Both the position numbers and the translations under genes were made by a program. Of a stretch of DNA of 64,000 nucleotides, positions 22,001 through 30,714 are shown piece after piece. The notes beneath the pieces were generated by a model. That model saw only the letters and a list, made by a program, of their open reading frames with translations, did no database searches and was not told the origin of the DNA. The DNA comes from Chondrilla cf. caribensis (Eukaryota > Porifera > Demospongiae > Chondrillida > Chondrillidae). Numbering within the stretch: the stretch's first letter is position 1; every line of letters starts with the position of its first letter. Location of the stretch: positions 2,856,327-2,920,326 of the forward strand of contig OZ026554.1 in assembly GCA_964020155.1 (NCBI GenBank), written 5' to 3'.

Positions 22001-25000
22001 ATGCGTGTAGATTGCTTCTGCGACCGATAAAGTCAAACAAAGAATTGATGACAAAAGCGTATTATTTATCTTTCAAACAATGAATGGACAGAAAGCGCAT
22101 CGCTGCCGAAAACCTACATATTTATGTTTCATACTGAAGCGATTTGAAGAATTTCTATAGTTATTGGATAGTTATGGCAAACTAGTAAGCAAGAGCGGTA
22201 CGAAAAGTGTTGTATGGGACTATTTCGGTCTCGAGGTGGGAACAGAGGGAAAACCGTCGATGGTGGCAGTACTGTATGCCGAAATTGTCGAAAACAAGTG
22301 CAAGCAAAGCACGGAAACTTCTCAGAAATACCGTATGTGCTACTATATTTGTCAATACCGCCCGACACTAATATGTACTTGTATGAATTATTGATTGTTT
22401 CACAGGACAGTTGGCAATATACACATAATGCCATCATGGACCATTGTGAATACTTTGAACACATATGGTCTAAGAGTACACATCCAAGAACGCTCAACAT
22501 CAACATAGTAAGTGGTGTGGTGGTGGCTGTATTCATTCATTAGCATGCTTTATTGCCTGATGAGGTCACACATCAAAGAGAACAACAGGTTAGTATTTCT
22601 GATATTTCCCTGTAAGTGCTCACTTTAGAATAGTAAACAATCAAATCATAGTCATTACAATCAATGATCATCAATTAACAATTCTGTAATGGTGGACACA
22701 ATTAAACTCCTCCAAAGAAATCCAATGAACGTCAACAGCAAAAAATCTTACAACAAGTCAGCTAGTAATTCCTGAATGTCAATGTATGAGAGAATCCTCA
22801 GTTGGTGGAGGAGGCTTTTGATTAGTAAAAAACTGAAATGTACAGTTGTTGAAAGTACTGCCAAGGAACACAGGTGTAGACAAACTCAGAGGCATTGTAG
22901 TCATAGCCATGGCAATTAACAATCATCAATTGGCAAATATGCAAAGGTCAACCAGAGCTTTTTGATAGGCACTAAGATTACTAGTGAACAAACCCATGCA
23001 TCTGAAGGGTGGGTTCTCTCACTGTCTTGCCATATGTTAGCTACGTCAATGAATGAGTGATGAATGACAGAAAAATATAACATTCGGACATCGGCCATTT
23101 GCCATACCTAATGTCATGTAGCCGTACCAGACCCTGTGTATGCAGAAAAAAATGTCCGGACAAAGCTGGCTAAAACGTCAATCTTTTGTAAATCAAAGCA
23201 GTAACTCCCAAGATGGTAGTACTCATTCCAAACCAAGTACAAAGAAGAGACCATTTAACTTGACGACATTGTGGCAGAGGCAGTACGACAAGGACTATGA
23301 TACTCTTACAGTACTGACTGAAAGTAATACCACGACAACCTCGCGAGCATCTTTTGACACCCTTCGAGGCCTCAGGAGGCCTTACGAGGCCTTGTCTAAT
23401 TAGCACCAACCCGAGGCGTCAAATTCAGTTTCTTCGAATTCAATCGAGCGATCGATCTGTTAGAATTAGCGATGCCTACTCGATTGTCAACGTACAATCG
23501 AAGACGAATTGTTACTCTGCAGCAGCAAGGAAAGACTACTTCGCAAATAGTCGCTCGTTTGCGCGAAGAAGGAGTTACAACTACAGCGAAGACAGTTAGA
23601 AAATGGTTACACCGTTGGAATTCCAACCTAGGACTTGAGGATAACTTTCGGACTGGATGAAATTCCAAGATAACGATGGGAATTGCTAGTTTTATTGAGG
23701 AGCAGTTAGTACGCGATGACGAAATTTCTTCGAGGGAGTTAACCTACCTTATATCGAAGCGATTTGGAATGAAAATTTCTTCTTCGACCCTGAGGACTTT
23801 CATGAGGACCAAACTGCAATGGACTGTTGTGAAAACACGACATGGACCCATGATCTCCAAGGCAAATAAAGAGAAAAGGACGCTATTTGCCCGCGAGTGC
23901 TTGGACAAAGGGGACACGTTTGATGACGTCATCTGGACGGACGAAAGTACTGTGCAACTGACTAGATATGCCAGGAACATGCGGGTAAAAGTCGGCAAAG
24001 AGAGAATCCTCAAGCCAGCTCCAAAGCATGCAGTAAACGTTCACGTTTGGGCTGGTATTTCAATGAAGGGAGCCACCAAAATTTGCATCTTTGATACCAT
24101 AATGGACTCTGCACTGTACATTGATATTCTACGTGATCATCTCCTACCATTTTTGGACAAGTTTGAAAGTGGCTATCGATTTTAACAGGATAATGATCCT
24201 AAGCATACGTCAGGATTGTCAAGAGCATTTTATGAAGAAGAGAAGATTAACTGGTGGAAGACTCCAGCCAGCAGTGCCGATTTGAATCCAATCGAGCGAG
24301 TATGGCATGAATTGAAACACTATTTGGCCAGAAATGTGAAACCTCTAACTAAATTAGAATTGGTGAAAGGAATTCAACAGTTTTGGCAAACACGCATGTC
24401 AAAAATGAAGTGCCAGCGTTACATCTCCCATGTTCATGCTGTTCTTCCCAAAATCATTGAGAAGAAGGGAGGAATAACTGGAGAATAGGCAATTTTTCAT
24501 TTTAAAACTTAACTTCAACTTATCAGCATTGTACTCAATTGTATTTTTATTCTTACTATTACTACTTTGTACTAGTTTTATTGTTAAATTTCAAACTACA
24601 CACATGTACAAAAATGACACTGGATACCCAAAAGTGCTTGAATATCAGCAAATATGTAAATATGTATATATGAGCATAATACAAATATAAATATGTATAT
24701 ACTATATTATGCTGTACAATAATATGATGCTGTCATACTGGATAATACAAACATTAAACACGCCAGTTCTTTTGTCTTGTCAGCCGCCGGCAGCTTTCAT
24801 TTATTGCAACTTTGTAGCACTTCCATGTGCTCTCATCAGTCTCACCTGGTTTGATTGGATAAACAGAATAGACACAATTTTTTACTGCCAACATTCGTCT
24901 TGGTGACAGTGTTTTCTTTCCACAATCTCCAGTGCAGTTAGACTGACGCATTTCAGCCTTGGTAAAACATTTGCGTGTCAATAGCACAGCAAAATTTACT

Positions 25001-28000
25001 TGAGATGATGCTTTTTTGTAGCACTCATCCTTAACTGCTGGTAAAATCCTTACTGGACTGTCTGGTTCTCCACTCCCTTCGATGATGTTGGAAAGATCTA
25101 TCTTATCTTCAGTACTGTCGATGCTTGTGGGTGCATTGTATGGTCCATAATGTTCATGATGTGTGGGTGACCTGTGATGATAACGTGAATAAGGAGACCT
25201 ACCAGAAGGTATGTGATACAAAGAGTGATGATACTGAAACCTGTGATGAGATCTGTAAGGGTATGGAGACAAATCGTGGTGTGCGTAGTGAGCATATGAA
25301 TGGTGATATGGTGAGTGTAGAGGTCGGGAATAGCGAGTGGGTGAATATGGTGGTCGGGAATAGTGGGTGGGTGAATATGGTGGTCGGGAATAGTGAGTGG
25401 GTGAATATGGTGGTCGGGAATAGTGAGTGGGTGAATATGGTGGTCGGGAATAGTGAGTGGGTGAATATGGTGGCCGGGAATAGTGAGTGGGTGAATATGA
25501 AGGTCGGGAATAACGTGTGGGTGTGTATGGTGGTCGGGAATAGTGAGTGGGTGTGTATGGTGGTCGGGAATAGTGAGTGGGTGTGTATGGTGGTCGGGAA
25601 TAGTGAGTTGGTGAATATGGTGGCTGGGAATAGTGAGTGGGTGAATATGGTGGCTGGGAATAGGGAGTAGATGAATGATTTTCTTTGTTGGCTTGTTCAT
25701 CATCACCGTCCTGGTTCTTCTCACTATGCTCATCCTCAATGTCCTGGTTGCTTTCACTATGTTTATCCTCACTTTCTTTCTTTCTGCTGGCTTGTTCATC
25801 CTCACATTCTTGAATACATGATGCATCCATGCTGGTTTCCACTTGGTCTCTCACAGGTACGTTTCCCTTTACTTCATCAACAGTCTCTTCATCATCAGAT
25901 TTGCAGGGAGATCCAGAGGCTAACCATGGCTTTATTCTTGACACATTTCTCTTCTCACTTGCTGGAATCTTCTGAATTAATGTGCACAATATTATACATC
26001 GATATTTACCTTGATCATAATGATAGTTCGAATTGCGAATACGTAATGTGGGCTATATTATTAGAGTATAGATTATACGTTGACTACTTCATATAATATT
26101 ATACGTTATTATTACGTCATTATGTGCACATAATAGATAATACGTACAAACGTATCGTTTGTATTATCGATGATATTACTATGCTATTTATCGCACGTGC
26201 GTACGAACCTTTTTCCCAAACTTCCTCTTCGTGGCCTTTGGCTTCCATTCCAATAGATTCGTCACTTTCCCTCTATATTCTTTCCTCCCGTGCTTCATTG
26301 CTACAATCGCACCGACTGTGATGTCGTTTGGGTCTTTCACGAGGAGGTGCTTAACGTTCACCCTATTAGAATCCGCATCTCCTTTCTTCTTATCGATCCA
26401 TTCGATCAAGACTTCATTCTTACCCATCTTGCAGCTAGAATACTCACGATCAATCGCAAATACGCTTGAAATTGACGTGCGAAATAATTCGAATTGAAGA
26501 ATAATCACCCACGAGGTGATAATCACTCGTGAGGCCTCCCGAGGCCCTCTGAAAGGTCAGGCGCGCTCTCGTCGACCACACGCGAGATTTGGGGTCATTA
26601 CCTTCAGTCAGTACAGTACGTGGCTCCGTTGCTAGAAATCAAAGGAAGACGGTTTGCTAGTTGCCTCTCTTTGGTGTCAAGTTTGTCAAACGTTTGAAGA
26701 GAGTATCTGTGGATTAAAGAATTTTTCAAGTGCTTGGATTGAAGGATCTCAAAACTATAAAACAAGTAATATTTCAGATCACATGCTATCAGATCGAAAT
26801 AAGGCAGCCATGTTGGTAATCTAAAAGTTGATTATTCTGTAAATTTATTTTGTGTCATTTTCTGCCATGTCCAGTCATTATTGAAAATGACTGGACATAA
26901 TGTCAGGAGATACAGAAAAAGTTATATTTTTCTCTGGAATGAACAATGAATGAAATGAAATGATAGTTTACAGAAGAAAACCCACTTGGTTATGATATAT
27001 AATGTTTACGTTACTTTTGCACTTTGCCGCTTCCCATAGCAACCGGATGTAGAATCTATAAAAATGCTTTTAAACAACACATTTGAAATACGGTGAGTAG
27101 TATGGGTTGTTTGAAATTGTCAAAGGGAGGCCAAAAATGAAACGCCAACCCCCTTAGTATACGTCATGGGTGGCACTGAGGACGTTTGGTAAATTTGGCA
27201 TCGATCGGATGCAAACTGTTGATCGGATTGATTTGTGAACAAACAAACAACAAACAAACAGAGATCCCATGAAATATAGTAAGATCCTGGGGCATTTTTG
27301 ATAAGCTACTTACCACTTGGTTTGCACAGGGCTTACCGTGTTACTGTCCAGACCCTCGGGATCTGTCAGTAAACTAGGTACACCCTACAAATCATGTGGT
27401 AACTATTACTTAGTAGTACAGTACTGCAAAGCACTTAGGTATGTACAGTCATTTCACTGTTAGTATTGTGTGAAGTTTCAAAGAATATTGTAGTGAAATA
27501 GTACCACAGTTTGTACAACTACCATCTGTAGAAAATTGCGAACAAGTGAAAAGCCTTCCACTTCCTATACACCAGTATATCTAATAAATGACCTGTGAAA
27601 TGTCCATAACTGGGTTGAGTTACTCCTCCCACCACCAGCTGTCCTGATGACTCAGCTCACCTGACTGAAGTGTTGGAAACCTATAGCCATTCCAGTGCAC
27701 TTAGTCACTGTCTGTTGAGGTGCATTGCTGTCACAAATTAATATTTATGCAACAGAGAAATTGTTCATTTGCAAGGTAGTTAAGAGCACAGTTTCCTCTG
27801 TGCACTGGGCTTTATTGCTTGCAGTTGCATCTGTAGTTCCTGGGAATTTCTCATCATAATTTGATGTGCATACAATAACATGTTGTTGGCTGTCAGTCAT
27901 CATGTTCCAACTTTTGCTTTTTGAGCTTGTGTTCTTATTAGAAGTGTGTATAATATGTAGTACGTACTTTGAGGAGGGTTCATACTGTGTTCCTTGCTCT

Positions 28001-28330
28001 TGTTACAGTGTTTATTAACCAGATGTTATTTGTGTGTAGTGAGCAATTACATGTATAATATAATCTGTAATGTTTCTACAGACTGGATATGACTGCGAGG
28101 AGGAGGAAAGTGAAGAGTTCCTAAGAGAAGTGAACAAAGTCTGCTGTTCCCTTGTGAAAGGAGTTGTACAAAGACATGATGAGTACAAGTTTGTACTGAG
28201 TGCAGTGGCTGGAATACTGGACAAACATGCTCTTGTGGGTTTAGTGAAGAATGTGCTGATGTGTCAGTGGAAGTGGGATGAGGTGGGCCACAAGACAGTA
28301 CTGACTGTGACCAGCAGCTCAAAATATCCA
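12533..28330 (+). CDS. NLR-1: CARD-NACHT receptor with degenerate LRRs and tandem A-B-C modules
   Basis: Exons, all GT-AG and phase-consistent: CARD 12533-12928; NACHT 14375-16049; L1 16746-16885; L2 16966-17085; A1 17613-17817; B1 18318-18466; C1 19344-19421; A2 19907-20126; B2 21220-21374; C2 22406-22507; A3 28082-28330. Together 1,163 codons with no stop. CARD is a death-fold signalling domain and NACHT an oligomerising NTPase, so by family knowledge this is a cytosolic NOD-like receptor that would assemble on ligand binding and recruit CARD partners. The modules after the LRR-like exons are not a family I recognise; they occupy the sensor position. The 3' end is uncertain: a Pro/Ser-rich exon (to 31041) and a last exon (32253-32327) exist downstream, but a deletion removed part of the tail relative to NLR-2. 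Introns contain seven or more transposon insertions. Confidence 0.82.
13719..14315. mobile_element. MITE 'CGGTAGGC' family, copy 1
   Basis: 597 bp with long inverted ends: the left starts CGGTAGTCACCAAAATAAAG and the right is its near reverse complement ending GGTGCCTACCG, with TA on both sides (13717-13718, 14316-14317). The same insertion sits at 37756-38300, so it predates the duplication. A third copy in opposite orientation is at 45714-46408. TA target and long TIRs suggest a Tc1/mariner-superfamily MITE. It lies in the CARD-NACHT intron. Confidence 0.8.
14375..16049 (+). CDS. NLR-1 exon 2: NACHT NTPase and start of LRR-like region
   Basis: The exon opens in phase 0 after TTTAG (ACSQLAHDQQKR...) and ends GAAG|GTAAGT in phase 1. 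Walker A is GAPGCGKST at 14648-14674; Walker B with extended acidic motif is MVIDGYDEL at about 14894-14920; sensor 1 is CDIVITTRP. Downstream helices include FHFVHKTAQEFLAA, the hallmark end of NLR NACHT modules. From about 15890 the sequence turns into LRR-like repeats (LHRLTVRS..., LEEFECCDLP). Several antisense open frames here are shadows. Confidence 0.92.
16050..16745. other. NLR-1 intron, NACHT to L1
   Basis: Contains an open frame (16136-16384) that is broken in the NLR-2 intron and so is unlikely to be coding. AT-rich, with TATATGTATG runs near 16590. Nothing else seen. Confidence 0.6.
16746..17085 (+). CDS. NLR-1 exons L1 and L2: degenerate LRR-like
   Basis: L1 (16746-16885) continues SSILRQNHRIKKVILDGPP, which has the L..L.L spacing of a ribonuclease-inhibitor-type LRR helix-strand pair. 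L2 (16966-17085) has LKKLERACSLNRRSVTNLDL. The repeats are few and imperfect compared with vertebrate NLRs. Confidence 0.65.
17613..17817 (+). CDS. NLR-1 exon A1 (unrecognised module)
   Basis: Encodes 68 residues with SALVRGTIQRRDKYVF, then GKCDWILVDDYSLLLTN. It aligns with A2 and A3 by L-V-x-G, an aromatic-hydrophobic strand, and K-x-x-C-[DQ]-W-x-[LW]. It differs strongly from NLR-2 A1 (41742-41946) over the central 25 residues although flanking introns are similar. Confidence 0.75.
18157..18204. repeat. 48-bp loopless palindrome
   Basis: Arms of 24 bp meet at CCTAGG with one mismatch (GTGAGCAAAGACTTCTGACC... against GTGAGCGAAGACTTCTGACC...). In NLR-2 the equivalent intron (around 42672-42702) keeps the left arm and centre but lost the right arm. 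A cruciform-forming site. Confidence 0.9.
18318..18466 (+). CDS. NLR-1 exon B1 (unrecognised Cys-rich module)
   Basis: Encodes GDCESIP, then HLECHTSLTNCCSMICAVCE and SMDLFFDS; eight Cys in about 50 residues. Shares LECH-x-x-L and a later hydrophobic strand with B2. Phases 1 in, 0 out, as for B2. Confidence 0.75.
18691..19090. mobile_element. Foldback/hairpin element in left unit
   Basis: Left-unit-only insertion between (TA)n tracts. It begins with a perfect 47-bp inverted repeat (18693-18739 and 18773-18819) around a 33-bp loop that is itself nearly palindromic. Next comes a body bounded by TTGTATCCTGG (18821-18831) and its exact inverse CCAGGATACAA (19041-19051). Inside is another hairpin, TGTGCACACATCAGTG (18971-18986) and inverse (19000-19015). 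The hairpin arms contain the same TTGTATCCTG word. A relative lies at 46781-47006. No coding capacity. Confidence 0.75.
19344..19421 (+). CDS. NLR-1 exon C1
   Basis: 26 codons, phase 0 on both sides: GISDDNLMELEKMWYPSDC. Corresponds to C2 by the ...W-x-[KS] core and a final hydrophobic IKI/INI. NLR-2 C1 differs at the four central residues. Confidence 0.75.
19907..20126 (+). CDS. NLR-1 exon A2
   Basis: 73 codons: MDEVFLVELNRFCCSIARG, then VLDKCALVDIAKDKCQWIW and a final RYPG. Clear homology with A3 (VNKVCCSLVKG, ILDKHALVGLVKN, CQWKW). Phase 0 in, 1 out. Confidence 0.78.
20284..21088. mobile_element. Tc1/mariner-type MITE, 805 bp
   Basis: Ends CAGTGGCAGTCAAAAGTTAC and its near inverse, flanked by TA (20282-20283, 21089-21090). 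Absent at the equivalent site near 52316 in the right unit, where the sequence reads straight through. No transposase remnant recognised. Confidence 0.88.
21220..21374 (+). CDS. NLR-1 exon B2 (hypervariable between paralogs)
   Basis: Encodes YLSECSHSSLALECHMCL, then AVDHAMDFTLDIHFID. Compared with NLR-2 B2 (52448-52602) I count 21 of 52 residues different and about 31 of 155 bases, whereas the 80 bases of intron just upstream differ at about three. The HSSL.LECHM core and the VDHAMD..L.IHFID end are conserved. Confidence 0.8.
21803..22370. mobile_element. hAT-type element with BED-finger remnant, 568 bp
   Basis: Ends TAGTGTTGGGCGGTAT and inverse ATACCGCCCGACACTA, flanked by an exact 8-bp duplication ATATGTAC (21795-21802 and 22371-22378). 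The right unit has the empty site (near 53020). Internally, VVWDYFGL and, one frame away, TVCRNCRKQV are the start of a BED zinc finger as in ZBED-type hAT transposases, so this is a deletion derivative with a frameshift. Confidence 0.9.
22406..22507 (+). CDS. NLR-1 exon C2
   Basis: 34 codons: IMDHCEYFEHIWSKSTHPRTLNINI, phase 0 both sides. The SKSTHPRTLNINI end is identical in NLR-2 apart from W-S/P before it. Confidence 0.78.
23472..24488 (+). pseudogene. Tc1/mariner DD34E transposase with two nonsense codons
   Basis: About 338 codons in one frame. The N-terminal helix-turn-helix region (RRRIVTLQQQGKTTSQIVARL ... KTVRKWLHRW) would bind the terminal repeats. Catalytic residues: Asp in VIWTDEST, Asp in QDNDPKHTS, Glu in DLNPIERVWHELK, with 34 residues between the last two. 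TGA at 23658-23660 follows FRTG (CGA expected) and TAA at 24183-24185 precedes QDNDPKH (CAA expected), both C-to-T changes. No frameshift seen. Confidence 0.93.
24754..26427 (-). CDS. BEN-domain protein with Tyr/Pro-rich tandem repeats, transposon cargo
   Basis: Two exons, 26427-26209 and 25971-24754, joined in phase 0 (donor AAAAAG|GTTCGT, acceptor TTCAG), 478 residues, no stop. Exon 1 reads EVLIEWIDKKKGDADSNRVN, then DITVGAIVAMKHGRKEYRGKV, a small Tudor/chromo-like N-terminal segment often found with BEN domains in invertebrates. Exon 2 has an acidic region (Glu/Asp/Lys with SESNQDIEDEHSEKNQD), about 16 repeats of the ten-residue unit YSRPPYSPTH, a Tyr/His-rich stretch, and a C-terminal BEN domain (NFAVLLTRKCFTKAEM, CGKKTLSP, WKCYKVAINESCRRL). 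BEN domains bind DNA or chromatin partners. It is convergent with the transposase; neither gene overlaps the other. Function within the element is unknown. Confidence 0.82.
25300..25665 (-). repeat. 30-bp coding minisatellite in the BEN gene
   Basis: About 12 tandem 30-bp units on the plus strand of the form GGTCGGGAATAGTGAGTGGG, with a few degenerate copies, encoding the YSRPPYSPTH-type repeat on the minus strand. A long plus-strand open frame through it is a by-product of the repeat period. Confidence 0.92.
26937..28081. other. NLR-1 intron before A3
   Basis: Co-linear with 53690-54798 in NLR-2. Includes an AAACAAACAACAAACAAACA stretch near 27240. No exon or element seen. Confidence 0.6.
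28082..28330 (+). CDS. NLR-1 exon A3
   Basis: 83 codons: VCCSLVKGVVQRHDEYKFVLS, ILDKHALVGLVKN, CQWKWDEVGHKTVLTV, ending SSKYP before GTGAGT. Unlike A1 and A2 it ends in phase 0 and no B-type exon follows; in NLR-2 the next exon starts at 55815. Confidence 0.78.
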
Positions 28331-28921
28331 GTGAGTGTACCGAGTGTGCTGAGTCTCACTAAATGTTATTATTGGGGCATCCTTGCATCGTATTGATTTC
28401 ATTTCACATACATTTTAAAACAATTCTTTGGCAACACACCAACACTACTACATCAAATCAGTCAATTATTTGGCTCTTAGCACTCGTGTTGATTCTGTGA
28501 TAGATACAAACCCCTGTACCATTAATTGTGATGTGAAACCTATCCTCGTCTGGACCACCCATTTTATTACACCGAAGTCCTCAAATTATAGCATATTCTT
28601 ACTGTAGTAGTAGTTCTGTGGATGTCTTAGATTCCCTACGGCTTTGCTGCCTCCTCCAGTTCCTCTTCTGTTAACATAAAACAACCTCACAATAATTACC
28701 CTCTGTGGGGTTTAGTGTAGTATGAGTAGTAAATGTGGAAGAATTATGCCTTGCCCTGTTTGGGAAGAATAGAATAATTCACATCCATGTGGTGACTTTT
28801 GTAGGATGTCGAAGTTGGTAGATCAAAAATGTCCCCTACTCATATTCAACAGTATAGTCTTGGTGTATTTGCAGATAAGTGTCATTCTGACCTTGAGGTG
28901 TATGTACATATGATACAGTAG

Positions 28922-29511
28922 CCACAGAAATTATGTTTCCATTGCGAAATTTGTACATTGTGAAGTTTACCTGAAGTTACTATAAGTTTGTTCAAAGTTG
29001 GCTCAAGGTTCGTTTGTAGTTAGCACGAAGTTTATTCGAAATTGATTGGAATTTCATCTGAAGTCGGCTTGAAGTACTTTCAAATTGAATATGAAGTGCA
29101 TCAAAGAGAGCAACTGGCTTGAAGCTTGTGTATGAAGTACGTTCGAAGTTTTCTTCAACCAGCAAAGTTTGTTTGAAGTTAGCCCGAGGTTTTGTGTTGT
29201 TATGATTTAAATGTGTTATGCCAGCCTTTAGCAAGTATAAATGTTGACAATTTGTTTTCTTTGGCAATATTGATACAATGCACCAACAATTCCAAAAATC
29301 CTATCGACTGAGTCTTCCAGCCTCTAGACAAGGTGTTCATAAGTTTCTCAAGAAGTACATTGACATTGTTTCTATTGGAAGTTTGCTTGAAGTGTCCGAT
29401 GTTGGCTCCAAGTACACTCGCAGTCAGCTCCAAACATGTTAGGAGTTAGCTCTAATATGTTCATAGTTCTTTAGCGAAGTTCGCTTTGCAATGGAAACAT
29501 GATTTCCGTGC
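28922..29511. mobile_element. MITE with internal GAAGTT minisatellite, copy 1
   Basis: Inverted ends around GAAATTATGTTTCCATTGCG (left) and CGCTTTGCAATGGAAACATG (right). The interior is a degenerate tandem array of about 12-bp units (GAAGTT-GCTTGAAGTT-type). The right unit has a truncated copy from about 55283 to 55500 lacking the right end, so it predates the duplication. Confidence 0.65.
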
Positions 29512-29647
29512 ATACCGTATTTCGACATTTCCAGACTTGAGATAGCAACACTTGCTGAAGTCACTATTTGAAAATTTCCTATAATAATTGCCGAGCCGTT
29601 AGGTGAGGCGAGTAATCATGGTGCGCAATCTCGTAATGCATTGTATG

Positions 29648-30227
29648 TACGGTACGTGACACGATAACTTAAATTTCCGCATGGACATTCTGCATAGGTT
29701 TTCCAAGGATATCTATGCGGTAATACGCAACGTCCGCATGGCAATTTGCGGACAGTCCACTCAACAATCCGCGGGTGGTAGAATAGACAGGAAAATGGAG
29801 AAAAGGATAGACCAAATATACGTATGTACTTAGTCTGTTTAAAATCTTCGCGTTAACGATCACCAACTGATTCGCCGTTGTTACTGTTCGGCCATTTTGT
29901 TCTCTTCTGTTCTGCCGCTATATTTGCTAATAAGATTTACTACCATGAATTGTGTGAACTTGCGTATGCAGCGTATGATTCAGAAGTATATCTATCAACA
30001 TAATATATCAAGGAAGCATTAGGAGTAACTATGTAGGTTCAGTATGTACGTACATACGTATCTTTTGTAAGTACTTTCGCCTTCAAAACCCTACGGTATT
30101 ATACGGAAAATCCGTACGGTATTGTACGGGAAATCTGCAGAAACCTGCGTTCCTATCCGAGGAAATACGTCACGGAAATCTGCAAATTTCTACGGATCTG
30201 TGTTAGTTATCCGTGTCACGTACCGTA
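29648..30227. mobile_element. MITE with TACGGTACGTGACACG ends
   Basis: 580 bp; left end TACGGTACGTGACACGATAA, right end the near inverse (TATCCGTGTCACGTACCGTA); TGTATG lies on both sides. Absent from the right unit (about 55500-55740). CG-rich relative to surroundings, with repeated TCCGCA/TGCGGA words. No coding capacity. Confidence 0.75.
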
Positions 30228-30669
30228 TGTATGTATGTATATATCCAATTATCCGGTATAATTATTGACACCTCGATAGATTGTGCAATAGGTAAGATGG
30301 TGCAGCTGATTAGTCAAAGCTTTCAATGGGCTGTGAAAACAGGTGCTGATTGCAAGCTCGCCATGCTAACTATGACGAAGCCTAGGTGACAGAGAGAGCT
30401 GTTGAGTGCCAGCAGCACAAAGAAAGTGGGACAATGAACCCCAATGATTCGTAGCCATGGAGTGGATAGGCTAACCTCGATCAGACACCCCCACCCAACA
30501 AAAACTACTAACCTCCCTAAACTGCTCTGTAAAAACATGGCGTAAGCGAGGCTGATTGCATTTCAATGTATGCTCTAGTTTATTATTCAGATTTTGGTGG
30601 ACCTTGGGCATACATGCATGCATGGTACACATCATATTGTTTTATTTGTGCTCTGACTGTTGTCTGACA
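30228..30669. other. NLR-1 intron segment, left unit
   Basis: Includes a left-unit-only stretch (30240-30570) with an open frame on the minus strand (30538-30323) that I do not recognise. Nothing else seen. Confidence 0.4.
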
Positions 30670-30714
30670 CTTCTGGTACAGTTCTTCCCTACACCTCTCC
30701 ACCTTGCTCCACCC

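Larger units (their letters stand above)
23309..26616. mobile_element. Tc1/mariner element, 3.3 kb, carrying a BEN-domain gene
   Basis: Terminal repeats CAGTACTGACTGAAAGTAAT (left) and, inverted, CTGTACTGACTGAAGGTAAT (right), continuing imperfectly for about 90 bp with shared CTCGCG and GAGGCCT words. TA flanks both ends (23307-23308, 26617-26618). Inside are a Tc1-type transposase on the plus strand (dead) and a two-exon BEN-domain gene on the minus strand (intact). Its length is about twice a normal Tc1 element. Both genes lie within one pair of ends, so the BEN gene is cargo of, or a second gene of, the element. Confidence 0.85.
23140..26828 (+). pseudogene. hAT transposase N-terminal exon, split by transposon insertion
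   Basis: The left part (23140-23308) reads LTTLWQRQYDKDYDT; the right part (26619-26828) continues in the same frame with TWLRC, a TAG stop, then LWCQVCQTFEESICGLKNFS, AWIEGSQNYKTSNISDHM. This is the TTF/BED-type zinc finger typical of hAT-family proteins related to ZNF862/ZMYM-like genes. A splice donor (TTG|GTAATC) follows. The stop after WLRC and the insertion make it a pseudogene. Confidence 0.75.
23068..26936. mobile_element. hAT-like element (left unit only) hosting a nested Tc1/mariner element
   Basis: Limits come from comparison with the empty region at about 53690 and from ends CAGAAAAATATAAC and GTTATATTTTTCTCTG. The flanking target is GAATGA-rich, so the exact duplication length is unclear. 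Removing the inner element (23309-26616 plus one TA) rejoins a single coding exon with a BED/TTF-type zinc finger. Near the right end is a hairpin, TGTCCAGTCATT and its inverse, at about 26869-26896. Only the N-terminal exon of a transposase remains, so it was probably already non-autonomous. Confidence 0.75.

Noticed and set aside
25300..25665. CRISPR-like array of regular repeats
   Set aside because: Units are contiguous 30-bp repeats without unique spacers, in a eukaryotic coding exon.
25125..25670. 181-codon plus-strand frame of repeated VVGNSEWVNM
   Set aside because: Shadow of the 30-bp coding repeat of the minus-strand BEN gene; no start context, domain or splice logic.
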